Part shown: in pieces, positions 44,309 through 56,099 of the stretch
Position numbering within the stretch: the stretch's first letter is position 1
Layout of the letters: each line of letters starts with the position of its first letter
From: Sorghum bicolor
Lineage: Eukaryota; Streptophyta; Magnoliopsida; Poales; Poaceae
DNA length: 64,000 nucleotides
Assembly: GCF_000003195.3 (NCBI RefSeq)
Contig: NC_012875.2
Location: forward strand, 19,192,990 to 19,256,989
Direction: 5' to 3'
Made by a program: the position numbers and the translations under genes
The notes under the pieces: model-generated
Told to the model about the DNA's origin: nothing
Database searches by the model: none
Seen by the model: only the letters and a program-made list of their open reading frames with translations

Positions 44309-47280
44309 ATGATGATGACTCTGCTACCCACCGACGAGTGGCACCCATCAACCGTGATGGAGCGCAAGTTGTGCAATTTGGTGAGCGAAGGGCTCCTCCG
44401 CCCGGTTACCTCACCAAATCGGCCAGAGTGGATCACGCCATCGGGGGAGGACTAGGAGCCATGTTCGCTAGAAGGTTATGTTGTTAGCTTCTCAAGTTTC
44501 ATCGTCATGGGCTCGGGTCTCCCCATGCAAATTCATGTGGGCGCTCGTCCACCACTATGGCATCAAGCTCCAACATTTCTCCTCCAACGCCAGTTCAAAC
44601 GCCACTATCTTCGTGGCGGTTTGCGAGGGGTACCTAGGGATGAGGCCGCATTGGGAGTTGTGGCTTCATCTCTTCAAGGGCAAGCTCTTCGAGGCTCCTG
44701 CTGGGGATAGAGGTGTGAGGAAGACTGTGAGGGCGGGCTGCCTCAACTTGGTGTTGAAGTCGACTCGAAGTGGAGAGCCCTGCGAGTGCATCCCAACTGG
44801 GCTGATGTCCTACCACGCTAGTGGGACTCCTAGTGGTTCTATCTTCGTAACAATGAGGGGTTCTTCTCTCCCTACACCAGATGCGTTATCACAACACGCC
44901 AAGAACACTAGCTGTATGGCGTGGCCGCGGAGCACCAGCCTCGACTGCGGCCTCTTCTCAATGCCATGAGGACGTTTCATGAGGAAGGTCTAATGTCAGC
45001 CATTGTTGTCTCTGCTGTACATCATCTGCGAGTGCTCCCATTGATGGCCCATCCACTGCAGCTAGATGAAATGGGGTCGGAGGCAGCTCCTGAGGACCTC
45101 GATAGGTGTCGGATGTCGGGGGAGGTGTTATCCGATGAGGAAATCGTCTCGAGGGTCAAGGCAGCTATTTCCAGTGCTTTCCTAGTTCAGAGCGTCAACC
45201 TCATTCCCATGATACCCGAGGAGGGTCATATAAATCTTGTAAGTGCCTCAAGCTACATCCTTCGAGCTTCACCTTTATTCGTCTCCTATCCTTTTTCCTT
45301 ATGTCTGGGTATTTCCATGTAGGGGAGCATCAATTTTAGGGCGTCGAGGCCCCGATAAAGGAGGATGAGGCAGAGCGTCAGGTGAGGCGTCTTTCTGCCC
45401 AAAAACGTAAGAGAGAGTTGGACAAAGAGAAGAAGAAGAAGAAGAAGAAGAACATTGCTCGAATGGAGCTTGGACAGCGCCACGCAAAGCAGAGGCACGG
45501 GGGAAAACCTGAAGAGGAGTCCCCTGATGATGATGATGATGAGGGTGATGGTGGAGATGATGACGTGGACGTTGAGGGAATGGCGGTGCGCCTCGAGCAT
45601 CTTCTTGCCCCTTCACCTTGAGCTGATACATCGTCTATGCAGGGAGGCATCCCAGTGGAGCCGCGAGAGGAGAGGCGAGGTGACTCCTCGTCTCAGGTGT
45701 AGTCTTCATCCCGCCACCCGCGCGAGAGCACTCTGCCGACCCCCGCCCAGGGTCAATCTGAGCTACCACCGTGTCTGCCTAAAGTTTCTGTGCTGGGGCC
45801 TCAAACTCAAGGCTGGGCCGGCTTGGAAGATCGGGCCGTGATGTCTTCGAGCCATGGAGAGGCATGCAAGGAGAGCTCAAGCTCCAAGGATCACCGGGAG
45901 CCTTGGTCATGACCAGCGTTCACCGCTGGTTCTGCCCTCCAGCAAGGCCCGATGCGTGGTGGTGCCTCGAGACCTTCTAGCAGCTCTCATGGCTCAGGGA
46001 GGAGAATGACCCTCCCCGTGGGGTACATATTCGAGGCTTTGATTCGCCAGCCCCGTTTCTGACTTTTTATTCTAATGTTTCCATGATTTTTGTTTGTTGG
46101 TTCATGATCTAGGCTCAAACGCTAGTTGGAGAAAGCGAGCCCTTCTCCCGCAAAGAGGCTTAAGATGGGAGCGACTGCCAATGTGTCTGGTGGTCTCGAG
46201 GGTATGGTTTCTTTTTCTTCCTATGTGTCGCCAGGATAGTTCAAGCGTGGGGCGCTTTGACATGAGATAGGCTGATGGGTGCTTCTTTGGCCATAGGGTT
46301 GTCCATCTCGAGGCTCGCATCTGGTGGCAACTCTACCCTGCCTCAGGCGCCTGGGGGTGGGCTATCCCTAGAGCCTCGACACTAGCAGCTTCTGCCTTGA
46401 GCCAAGCCGAGGCTTCTCTCACCGACTGCCAAGAAGGAGCCCCCGAGGCATCGAAGTCGGGAACAAAAGTTGCTCTGATCGACATCGACGACGGGGAGAC
46501 GATGGAATTGCCCCCATGAGATGAGGAGCGTCCTGTGGAGGAGAATGTCAAGGCTCCTCGGCCTGAGGGGTGGGTGCCGTGGCCTGTTGGGCATCACACA
46601 ACTGAGGAGGAGAAAAAGAAGAAAGAGGAGGATGAGAAGAGGAAGGCAGAGGACAAGAAGAAAAGGAAGGAAGACGAGAAGAAGAACGCATCACCGTCGC
46701 TAGGCCATCATGAGGAGGAAGTCTCGGTCTCAAGCCAACTCGAGACTCAGCAGCAGGGAGAGTCGCAACAGCAGGAGCAGTAGATCGAGGGCTCCAAGGT
46801 CCCTGTGTGGAGGAGGCTAGGGCAGCCATTCACCCAAAAGGCTAAGTCAAATCAGGAAGATTGGGTCGTGGCATTGGTGCTCCTGTCATGCCCACCAGTC
46901 GGGATGGACTCTGAGCCTCGGAGAACCTTATATGGTCCTAACGTGGTCACCCCGAGCTATTTTGCAAGGAAAGAGCCATGGGTGTATGAGGCTAGAGCTT
47001 CCAGGTTTGGGGAAGAAGCCAGGAGCTTTCCCACATTAGTCGACTTGGTGTTGCACCACAGTGGTACGACAAAATTAGCAGAAGACACCATATGCGTCGT
47101 GAAAGATTGTACATCGTAGGAGCTTCCCTTCTAGGGGACGTAGAAACTCCGGCTTCTAGACCCAGCCCTCCCAGACAAGATGCTGCTCGAGATGGATGAC
47201 CACGCCGAGGTTGAGAAGTGGGAGCATGTGGAGGAGCTGCGGCTTTGGTTGCATCAGGCCATAGCCCTGTCCATTGACGT
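44309..47280 (+). pseudogene. Second copy of the Retand antisense gene, exons 1-4 (decayed)
   Basis: Start ATG 44309. Segments matching the first copy are EGYVVSFSSFHRHGLGSP, QHFSSNA, CEGYLGMRPHWELWLHLFKG, RAGCLNLVLKS, IVVSAVHHLRVLPLM, LYGPNVVTPSYF and WEHVEELRLWL. Exon borders recur at the same places: exon 1 ends CTT|GTAAGTG (45238), exon 2 is 45323-46022, exon 3 46113-46201 (AKRLKMGA), exon 4 begins 46297. It is broken by TAG 44453-44455, a shift near 44520, TAG in GACTCCTAGTGG near 44830, a shift near 45345 and others. Exon 2 has Lys and Asp/Glu runs, exon 4 a charged helix (KKKKEEDEKRKAEDKKKRK). It is cut at 47280 by an LTR insertion and resumes at 63369. The surrounding Retand element was not found to the left, where its 3' LTR should be; pol would lie beyond the right edge. 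Confidence 0.78.
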
Positions 47281-47629
47281 TGTTGGGCATTCTTAACGTC
47301 ATTACCAAAAGTAGACTTGGTTTTCTAATTCTGATAACGGCGCAAAAAATGCCGAACATATCCCTCATGCCATTTAAGCCAAGTTGTCATCCCCAGCATG
47401 ACATGAGAGACGCGGTATTGAAATATGCAATTGCTCTTCTGAATGAATAAATAATGAGATCTGTAAGCGCACAGATTAATACCGATGTAGCATTTTAACC
47501 GGGAAGTATTCCAGGTATCGTTATTTATATTTTTACCACTAGGAATGGATTGCTAATCATCAATGTTGATTATGGAATGAAATATGGAATTGAGTATCTA
47601 TCATTGCATGTGTAATAGAGAGCATTTAT
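47281..47629 (-). mobile_element. Solo Athila-type LTR (family 2, copy b), 3' part
   Basis: Begins TGTTGGGCATTC right after the duplication gacgt (47276-47280); matching gacgt at 63364-63368. Read on the minus strand this is the LTR's 3' end. It contains a PBS-like TTTTGCGCCGTTATCAG (minus strand, 47347-47331) 50 bp from the terminus, as in copy a. Split by the Tekay element. Confidence 0.92.
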
Positions 47630-50600
47630 GTAACATCCCTGATGTTACGGTCACTAAAACTGGATCATGACATCATAAGCATTGTAAGCATACTGATTAC
47701 GCACCACCTGATGCAACAACTTAAAATAAGTTTATTTTGGTTGCTTGTGCTTAGGGAACTAAAGTGTGCCTTTATTGTGAAATGATGCTAGCGTGGTTGT
47801 GAAATCCTTTGTGTTGGAGCATTCCGAGAAAATGGGGGGGGGGAAACCTTGATTTTAAAACCCTAGTTTCGCCCCTTTTGTGCAATTTAAAAACTAAGAA
47901 AAATTTGAAGTTGATTTTGAAAGCAAAGTTGTAGATCTTGTCAAGATGTACAACTTTGGTGTTTTGAGTTTTTGAAGTTTCAACACAAAATTCAAAGTAA
48001 TTTTGAAAATACAGATTTCCAAAAATTGTCCCCTTCTCCAATTTGAATCCCCAATTCAAAATCTGTTTGGAATCTTGAAAAGTGACCATCATGAAAGTTG
48101 TAGAGCATCTCAATTTGAACAACTTTTATTTTGGGAAGTTTTCAAGTTATTGAGAAAAATCAAAAGTAATTTTGGAATTTCTGATCTGCCCCAATTCAAA
48201 TAGGAATTTCCCCAAATTGGGATTTGAAATTCAAACTATTTTGCCCAAATTCAAACTCTTCCACTCAGAATCAGCTTTGGGCACTTAAAGATGTTTTGTA
48301 GCTTTTAAAATTCTGAACAACTTTTGTTTTGGTGGAAATTTGACTTCAGTTCAAATTTTGGAAGAATTTTGCAAAAAAACCAAAACAAGGTGGATATGGA
48401 TGGCAACAGTGTCCCGATGGGGATCACGAGCGCCCCTACCACCGTCCGCAGCGGCGAACGCCACCGCGTGCGCGCGTGCGAGCACGCAGCTGCTTGCTTG
48501 CCTGCGTCACCAAGCTACGTCAACGCCCCGGACTCGCTTCCCTCCTTCCTTGAGCACCAACGTGGATGGCGTCGCGTGGTTTCCCAGTCCAATGCCAGAG
48601 AACACCGACGAACATCTCTTGCGAATACACCTCGCTCACTCCCTCCCCAGCCCAATTGAGCACCCCACCACCTTCGCCACACTCTTGTGAACCCAGTGCG
48701 CTCCCTAGAACATTCTCTTACCCGCCCAATCGCCGGAACCTTCTTTTCTCCCCCAACTCTGGCCGAGACCGTCGCCGTGCGCCTTCTCCGTGGCCACGCC
48801 GTTCCAGAGGGTAACACGTCTCGTTAGCAGCTGTTTCCGGTTCCTCTCATTCCCCAGAAGCTCATGCGCTTGCTCTTTCTCTCTAGACGCGAACAGGTTC
48901 ACCGGAACGACCACACCGAAGCTAGAGCGCCCGCCCGACGACACCGCCACCGTCGCCAGAGCCCTTAGCCGCTTCTCCCGCCGTGGTGATGTGAGCACCA
49001 TGCTTCTTACTCCTCCCCGAATCTCCCTGTCGTGTTCGTTCGCGCTCTACCGAGCCCTAGCGGCCGGTCTACGAGCGGCTGTCGCGGCCATCCGCCATTC
49101 GCGTGGCCGAGATAGAGAGAAGCGAGTAGAGCGTGTTGGGGTGATGAAAATAGAGTTGCAGGGCTGAGGCGAAGCTGCTGCGCATGCGCGCGTAGGTTGA
49201 GACCCCCGCTAGCGGTGGCCGGAGAAGCAGCAGAGCCGCTGGACGCGTAGAAGATGGAGCTGACGGACAGAGCCCGCCCGTCAGTGACCCGCAGAGAGAG
49301 GAGAGGAGCAGTGCATGCGCGCGTGGGCCGAGCGCGAGTGGCCGGCCTAGGCCGAGCGTGAGCGGGCCGACCACGGCCGCAATGTACTTTTTTCTTTTTC
49401 TTTTTATTTTAAAAGTGACCAATGTTTGAATTTGTGTAGGAAATTTTATGAAGATCCAAAAATAGTAGAAATTTTTGTGTAGGCTCTATGAAATGAGTAG
49501 AACACATGAAAAATACTAGGTTCCATCTTTTGGTAATTTACATGTGTATAAAAATTATATCCTTTATTTAGTAAACAAAACATCCATGAATTTTTGTAAT
49601 TTATTGATATGTCCAAAAATTACCAAAATTTGTGGGATGTCTCTGAATATTATTCCCTAGCTTCACACAAACTTTGGTAGCATTTGGATAAAATTTGAAT
49701 AAAATATTAATATACCCTTAATTAGTAATTCAGTAATAATCCCAAAATAATTAAGTAATAATTAGCTTAGTCTCTCAAATTAGGATTTGAGTGTTTTTGG
49801 GATTGTATGATGACCTAAGGTCATTAACCTTAATGACCTTTGGCATTTAATTATTGTTTGGTACTAATGCTCAATTACTGTTATTAATACTTAATTAAGA
49901 ATTAATTAAGATAAAAAGAATTAATAATTAGTTAATTAAGAATGATTATAAAGTAAAGAAAGTCTTAGCTTACTGATGGCACCTCTTGGGTAAAAATACT
50001 AAAATGATAAACAACTTTAATTACTGTTTAGCCTGTCCTTGCACCGAGAAGGAAAGTTGTACTCAACTCGGTCCTTCTTAAATGTTTGTCATACTCATAT
50101 CATGAGCATCCATCATTTTGCGTATAGTGCACGTGACAGAAGGAGCGACTGTTGAACCGAGCCCCGAGGTTGGTGCTCCGTTCGAGGAAGTAGGATTCGA
50201 GACTTGGGAAGTCTCCGAGGAACCCACTCAGCTCTGCAACCAAGGCAAGCCCCGGATGCATTAATCCCTCCTTGAATGTTTTAAAGCTTTTATCACTTAT
50301 GAATTGAAAATGCTGCATTACGTACTCTAGAATTGGGTTTAACCTTCCTGTTGCATTCACTACCTTGATATTTGTTATCTTGTCCTTGGCACCTGTTTAT
50401 TTTAAAACTGCGTAGTGATGCTTAGCCCTGCAACTAGATAGGTTTTCAAATAAGAAAGTTTGAAGGGTTGTTGTGGAATACTTTTATGGTCAATGATGTT
50501 TCAACTTGAGACCAGTCGGTGGACTTGCTTTAAGAATGGAGTCTTAAAGTAGTGTCTCCAACTGTGTCGATTAAGGACCGGTCCATTGATGGCCTGCTGG

Positions 50601-51834
50601 GTTGAGAATTTATAGTACTATCCACTTGCCCTCGGTAAGCCCGGTCTTGTGATTCCTCGACGAGAACGGCTACTCGCACACTGGGCGTGCAGCGATGGCG
50701 AGAGTAGCGTGTACCCTCCTGGCAAATGGGCTAGACGGTGGAGTACTGTGCTCTCGGGTGCCGCGAACCCGGTCAGATCTTGGGAAAGCTAGATTTGAGT
50801 TGACATATGCAAGATTTGGTTCTACATATGTCGGGTGGTTAGGAACTCCAGCTGGATTGCTAACGGTTCGAATCGTCGTTGCTCCCCGATTGGGAGACTC
50901 AATTCCTTCGACCCTCATCGTAGTTAAATATGCAACTAAGTTGTAAAATGAGAAAGGGTGAAATGTCTCATGAGGTTCGGATCCCAATTCCCGGACTCAG
51001 AGTGACATGAAGCTATGGCCGTTGGATGGATAATACTTTTATTAAGGACTAGGAATTTACAGACTTGTTTGTGAAAAGCAACTAGACAGACTGTCCTCGA
51101 ATTCCTCGGCCTCTTGAGGTGAGAAATTCGTGGTCAAAACTTGAAAGTAAGGATGCACTATTAGTAAGCTTTTAGCAAAACAACTTGGCTGCTTGCTCAG
51201 CCACTCCTTGTCTACCCTAAGCCTGCATTCCTAAGTTCTCCTCTTTTTCTGCCGGGTAAGTCTTGTTGAGTACTCAAGTACTCAGGGTTTTATAACCCCT
51301 GTTGCAGGTGAAGCTCAAGAACCGACTTGTTTCGGACCCTGTTGTGTGACCGTCGTCGATGTTGACGACGAAGCAGAGTGAACGTGACCCATGGGCAGGG
51401 TCTGTAAAAGTTGTAATATTTGTACTATGTTTAAGTTGCTCCGCTGGACCTGGCTTGTAATAACACTTTATCTAAGTCCTACTTTGAAGAACTACTTTTG
51501 TAAATTAAGTTATTTAATGCTTCCACTGTTTTACTCTAAAATGCTATTTTGTTTATATATCGTTTGTGATACTGCAATGTCTTCGCAACGAATGATTCTG
51601 GTGTTAAGGTTGCCACTTGCTATCCTGAAAGGGCGAGAAGAAGAAGTTCTCGTTAATTGACCATCACTAGTGGTCAGGACGAGCTCGGTTGTTACGCCAC
51701 AGGTAGAAGTGGAATGGGCGTCCTGGGATGCTCATCGGGCTTCTAGAGTAGAAGGATCCCCGGCATCACCGTCAGAGGTCCTTGGGACAATGACAGGTGT
51801 CGGTGGGCCCAACTACCTAGGAGGTTCTGCCACA
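47630..51834 (+). mobile_element. Tekay 5' LTR
   Basis: 4,205 bp, starts TGTAACATCCCTGATGTTAC (the first bases form a small palindrome) and ends TTCTGCCACA. It has a GC-rich island (48400-49380) with ORFs that recur in the 3' LTR and do not resemble proteins, then an AT-rich part. No gene is called inside. Confidence 0.93.
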
Positions 51835-51836
51835 GC

Positions 51837-51848
51837 TGGTATCAGAGC
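51837..51848 (+). other. Tekay primer-binding site
   Basis: TGGTATCAGAGC, initiator-Met tRNA type, two bases after the LTR. Confidence 0.9.
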
Positions 51849-52206
51849 ATTCGTTGCTAAGATGACTACAGTATCATTTGAAAAACTTCAAACCTATTTG
51901 GATCCAATAATAGAAAATTACCTATTTTGAGTCCAAGTGCTTTAGCTTTACCTTACCCTTGTCTGTAGGCTTTATTAGAATTTTTGAGGTCATGTGGAGG
52001 AGCAACGTCAGGTATAGCCCTATGTTGTAAAATTTTAAGTGTTATAGTTATGAATTTCTATTGCGAATCGTAAGTGCGTGCATGCATCATGATATATCAC
52101 TTGGTTAATTACCTTCCTCTTTATTCGGGTTGGGTTGTATAGGATCAATTCCATTCTTGCTAACCTTTAAGGTCTCCCTTACTAATCCAAACTTACCCTC
52201 TATAGG

Positions 52207-52911
52207 ATGGGCCGTTGGAAGCAAACTCCTTGCAAGAGAACAGGTCCCAAGGGGGTACCTCGACACCAGTTGGCCCCGAGAAATGATCAAGCTAGTAGTA
52301 GCCACTCCCAACCTCAGGAGAAGATGGAGAGGTTGTCAGCGGAGTTGGCCGAAGTAACTAGAGAGAGAATGTATAACATTATGGAGATTGGTGAGCTCAA
52401 AGCTCAGTTAACAAATCAAAGACAAGCCATAGAGAATTGTGAGGTGATGCTGACCCGCATGGTGGAAGAACGAAATGCAGCCGTTGCCCGGGAGGATGAA
52501 GCCAAGAGCACATATATGCACGAGTTGACCCGGATGAAGGCCAAGTTGACCAAAAGCAAGTACACTGAAAATTTGTACAAGAAGATGGTGGCCACTGTCA
52601 TCGCACAGAGGGACGTTGCATGGCAACGGGAGGATCAACTGCAGCTGGAGAAGCTTGAGTTGGCGCACCATCTGGACACCGTTAGCGATATGGCGATGCA
52701 ATACCGCGATATTGCATTCGACTTGTACCATCAGCTTCATCCACCTCTTGGGGAAGGGGAGATGGATACTGACGGAGAGCTGGCAGATGGTGGAGAGCCT
52801 GACCAAGACCCCAGTAGTGAAGAGGAATCTGACTCCGGCGACGACAACCCGGGAGACGACCATGGCGATAACGACGACGACCCGGGCTATGGCTCTGACC
52901 ACACCGACTAG
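52207..52911 (+). CDS. Extra coiled-coil ORF upstream of Tekay gag
   Basis: An uninterrupted 234-codon ORF from ATG 52207 to TAG, in the leader where Tekay elements usually have only untranslated sequence. The first 35 residues are basic and polar (MGRWKQTPCKRTGPKG). Residues about 38-180 are a heptad-rich helix (MERLSAELAEVTRERMYNI, then ENCEVMLTRMVEERNAAVAR). The tail from about 185 is strongly acidic (SSEEESDSGDDNPGDD). No zinc knuckle, protease or other catalytic motif is seen. It is open although gag and pol next to it carry many stops, which suggests either recent constraint or chance. It precedes gag by 214 bp, and the gag ATG follows an acceptor-like cttgtagcag. A structural or RNA-binding accessory role is possible; function unknown. 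Confidence 0.6.
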   Translation: MGRWKQTPCKRTGPKGVPRHQLAPRNDQASSSHSQPQEKMERLSAELAEVTRERMYNIMEIGELKAQLTNQRQAIENCEVMLTRMVEERNAAVAREDEAKSTYMHELTRMKAKLTKSKYTENLYKKMVATVIAQRDVAWQREDQLQLEKLELAHHLDTVSDMAMQYRDIAFDLYHQLHPPLGEGEMDTDGELADGGEPDQDPSSEEESDSGDDNPGDDHGDNDDDPGYGSDHTD

Positions 52912-53125
52912 TTCGGTGGAGTTGTGGGCGACGTCGTTATAGAGTTTCCTAGACTACCGTAGTTGGGTTTGGTCCGTAGTGAAGTGTTTTTCTTGAAGTT
53001 AAAAGTTGTACTCGTTTGTTTTCAGTATGCTGAACTGTTGTATGATAAATAAGTTGAAGTATGTAAAATATGTTTCTAAGTTATGGGTTCCAAGTGGTAG
53101 TGAGTAAATATAACTCTTGTAGCAG

Positions 53126-54370
53126 ATGCCGATGCGCACTCGTCGATCTGATGGAGCTAGATCTTCTCATGGAGGGGAGGACATCCCCAACCCTCCACCT
53201 ACTCCACCTTCCCTAGCTGATGCAATTGCTGTTCTTCTGAGCGCTACCACAGACAATGCTCGTCTATTGCGTGAGTTAGCGCAGCGCCAACCCCATCCTC
53301 TCCCAAACCTCTGGGCACAACATAATCTAGAGGGTGAAACTCGTTACGTAGATTTCACAGAGACAAGGCCACCTGTGTTTACAAAGGCAAATGAGCCTTT
53401 GGAGGCTGACGACTGGCTCCAGACAATGGAGCATAAATTCAGCCTGATCCCCTGTTCAGAGACTCAAAAGCCCCTCTTCGCAGCCCAACAGCTTCGGGGA
53501 GCTGTAGGGGCTTGGTGGGAAAATTTCCTTGCTATCTAGGATCCAGGACACCAGATCACCTGGGCAGAATTCAAGGACGCTTTTCGCGCCCATTATATTC
53601 TAGAAGGGCTTATGCCAATGAAAGCGGAAGAATTCCTCGCCTTGCGACAAGGCGACAAAAGTGTGATGGAATACGTGGCCAAAATCAATCACCTTTCTCA
53701 GTATGCCATGGAGCACGTGAATACTGATCGGAAGAAGAAGGCCTGCTTTATGCGTGGCCTCAATACAAAACTTCAAACAATGATGACCACCTGTCAGAAT
53801 GCTACTTACTATGAGGCAGTTAATATTGCCATCGCCTCAGAAGAGAAGAACAAAAAACATAAAGAAGCAAAGAAGAAGGCCACTTCTTCCTCTTTCTCTG
53901 GTCGCAGCCAAAAGCGCCAGAGAATCATCTATCTCCCACAGGGCCAAGGGCGCTTTCCGGCGCAGCCACCTTTTCGTGGTTCCTTCCCTCCTTCACAGTA
54001 TCGACCCGGGCAGCAGGTTTATCCTTGACCTACTACCATTACCATAGCACCACGCCAGCCGAACGCCATAGGTGTTCGTCCTACTGCTCTGCCAAACCAC
54101 AATTACCCTTGCTATAATTGTGGTAAACTTGGGCATTTCTCTAAAGAATGCCCCTACCATCGACAAAATAACCCCACTTTCCAAAGGCCGCCTACTGGCC
54201 AACCCCAACCGAGCCAGTTTAAAAATGGGGCTCAGAAAGGGCAGAATGCACATAAACTTGCAAAGAAGGCGGGACAAGTTTTTCATACAGAGGTTGAAAC
54301 AATACCGGAAGGAGAGCCGGTAATAATGGGTATGTTCCCTGTTGCTAAACATCCTGCCTTAATGCTTTTT
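53126..54370 (+). pseudogene. Tekay gag with zinc knuckle
   Basis: Starts at ATG 53126. Gag core motifs are RPPVFTKANEPLEADDWLQTM, trimmed here as PPVFTKANEPLEADDWLQTM, then AAQQLRGAVGAWWENF, HYILEGLMPMKAEEFLAL, then QGDKSVMEYVAKINHL. The CCHC knuckle CYNCGKLGHFSKEC is at 54110-54151. In-frame TAG at 53537-53539 and TGA at 54026-54028 interrupt one continuous frame. An extra T in a T run (54366-54371) moves the protease to the next frame. Gag packages RNA in particles. Length and motif order are normal for chromoviruses. Confidence 0.87.
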
Positions 54371-54371
54371 T

Positions 54372-56099
54372 GACTCTGGTGCATCTCATACTTTCATCAA
54401 TCGCACCTTTGTGATAAAGCATGACATACCCATCGGGGAAACTAAGGATCATTTCTATATACATTCGCCAGGAGGACGACTGAGTTCTAAGGAAATGGTT
54501 TATCAGATACCCATCGAATTTGGTGGGCATAGTTTTCCCACCAGTATGATTGTTCTTAAAGATCAAGCTATTGATGTTATACTAGGCATGAAATGGATGG
54601 CACAATGAGGGGTTGTGCTAGACACCCTGCATCGAACCATCAAGATGCCATTGCCCAATGAAAATTCTTACCTTCTAATCCAATTAGCCACTCCAAAATG
54701 GGCAATTGAACAAGTTCATGCCACTACTGTGATAGAAGTTGAAAATATCCCGGTAGTTCGGGAGTTTCTGGATGTGTTTCCCGAGGACCTACCAGGTCTG
54801 CCACCAGACCGGGATGTTCAATTCAGCATAGAATTGAAACCTGGGACAGCCCCAATTTCTCGAAGAGCCTATCGAATGGCACCAAAAGAACTGGCTGAAT
54901 TGAAAACCCAATTACAAGAGTTGTTGCAGAAAGGTTTTATTCAACCCATTTCATCTCCCTGGGGTTGCCCAGCCTTATTTGTGAAAAAGAAAGATCAAAC
55001 ATTAAGGCTATGTGTCGATTATCGTCCCTTAAATGAAGTGACGATTAAGAACAAGTACCCACTGTCCCGCATTGACCTGCTATTTGATCAGTTATCCGGG
55101 GCTAAAGTATTCTCAAAGATTGATTTGAGATTGGGGTACCATCAAATCAAAATTAAGCCAGAGGATGTCCCCAAGACGGCTTTTACAATGCATTATGGGC
55201 TGTATGAATATCTGGTGATGTCCTTTGGTTTAACCAATGCACCAGCTCACTTCATGTATTTGATGAACTCCGTCTTCATGCCAGAACTGGACAAATTTGT
55301 AGTCGTCTTCATTGATGACATTTTGATCTACTCCAAAACAAAGAAAGAACACGCTGAACATCTGAGGATTGTGATGACCCGTCTCAGAGATCATCAACTA
55401 TATGCCAAGTTCAGCAAGTGTGAGTTCTGGCTAGACAAAGTCCATTTCCTGGGTCATGTATTATCAGCAGAGGGAGTCGCTGTAGACCTAGGTAAAGTAG
55501 AAGATGTTTTGAATTGGAAGCCCCCGACTATGGTGCATGAGGTCTGTAGTTTTTTGAGTATGGCGGGATATTACCGCCGCTTCATTCTGGACTTTTCAAG
55601 GGTCGCTAAGCCAATCACAGCCTTGCTCAAGAATCAAACAAAATTTGTTTGGTCATCTGGATGTGAGCAGGCCTTTCAGACTCTAAAAAGGTTGCTGACT
55701 ACTGCACCTGTGTTAGCCCAGCCGAATATTGAAAAGCTCTTTGATGTGTATTGTGACGCATCAGGAATAGGGATAGGCTGTGTGCTAATGCAAGAGGGTC
55801 GAGTAACTGCATATGCCTCCAGGCAGCTTAAGCCACACGAAGAAAATTACCCGACCCATGATCTTGAGCTAGCTGCCATAGTGCATGCCTTGAAGATCTG
55901 GCACCACTATCTGTTGGGAAACACTTGTCATCTATACACAGATCATAAGAGCTTGAAATATATTTTTACTCAAGATGAACTTAATATGCTCCAACGAAGG
56001 TGGCTAAAATTGATCAAAGATTACGATCTTGAGGTGCGTTATCACCCAGGCAAGGCGAATGTAGTAGCTAATGCCCTCAGTCATAAGGCTCAAGTGTGA
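54372..56099 (+). pseudogene. Tekay protease, reverse transcriptase and RNase H
   Basis: One frame with a TGA at 54606-54608. The protease active site DSGASHTFIN is at its start (54372-). RT motifs follow in order: [66 protein letters not shown] and the catalytic [12 protein letters not shown] (about 55306-55341). Several usually invariant positions differ from the common chromovirus pattern ([17 protein letters not shown]), in line with decay. RNase H has [31 protein letters not shown] and YTDHKSLKY, then the [11 protein letters not shown] end, where the usual Asp is Asn. The frame ends at TGA 56097-56099, just where a shift leads to integrase. Confidence 0.9.

Noticed and set aside
48324..49422. 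Cluster of ORFs up to about 125 codons in the GC-rich part of the Tekay LTR
   Set aside because: They occur at the same place in the 3' LTR with differing frames and breaks, overlap on both strands and show no protein motifs; GC-rich LTR sequence gives such ORFs by chance.
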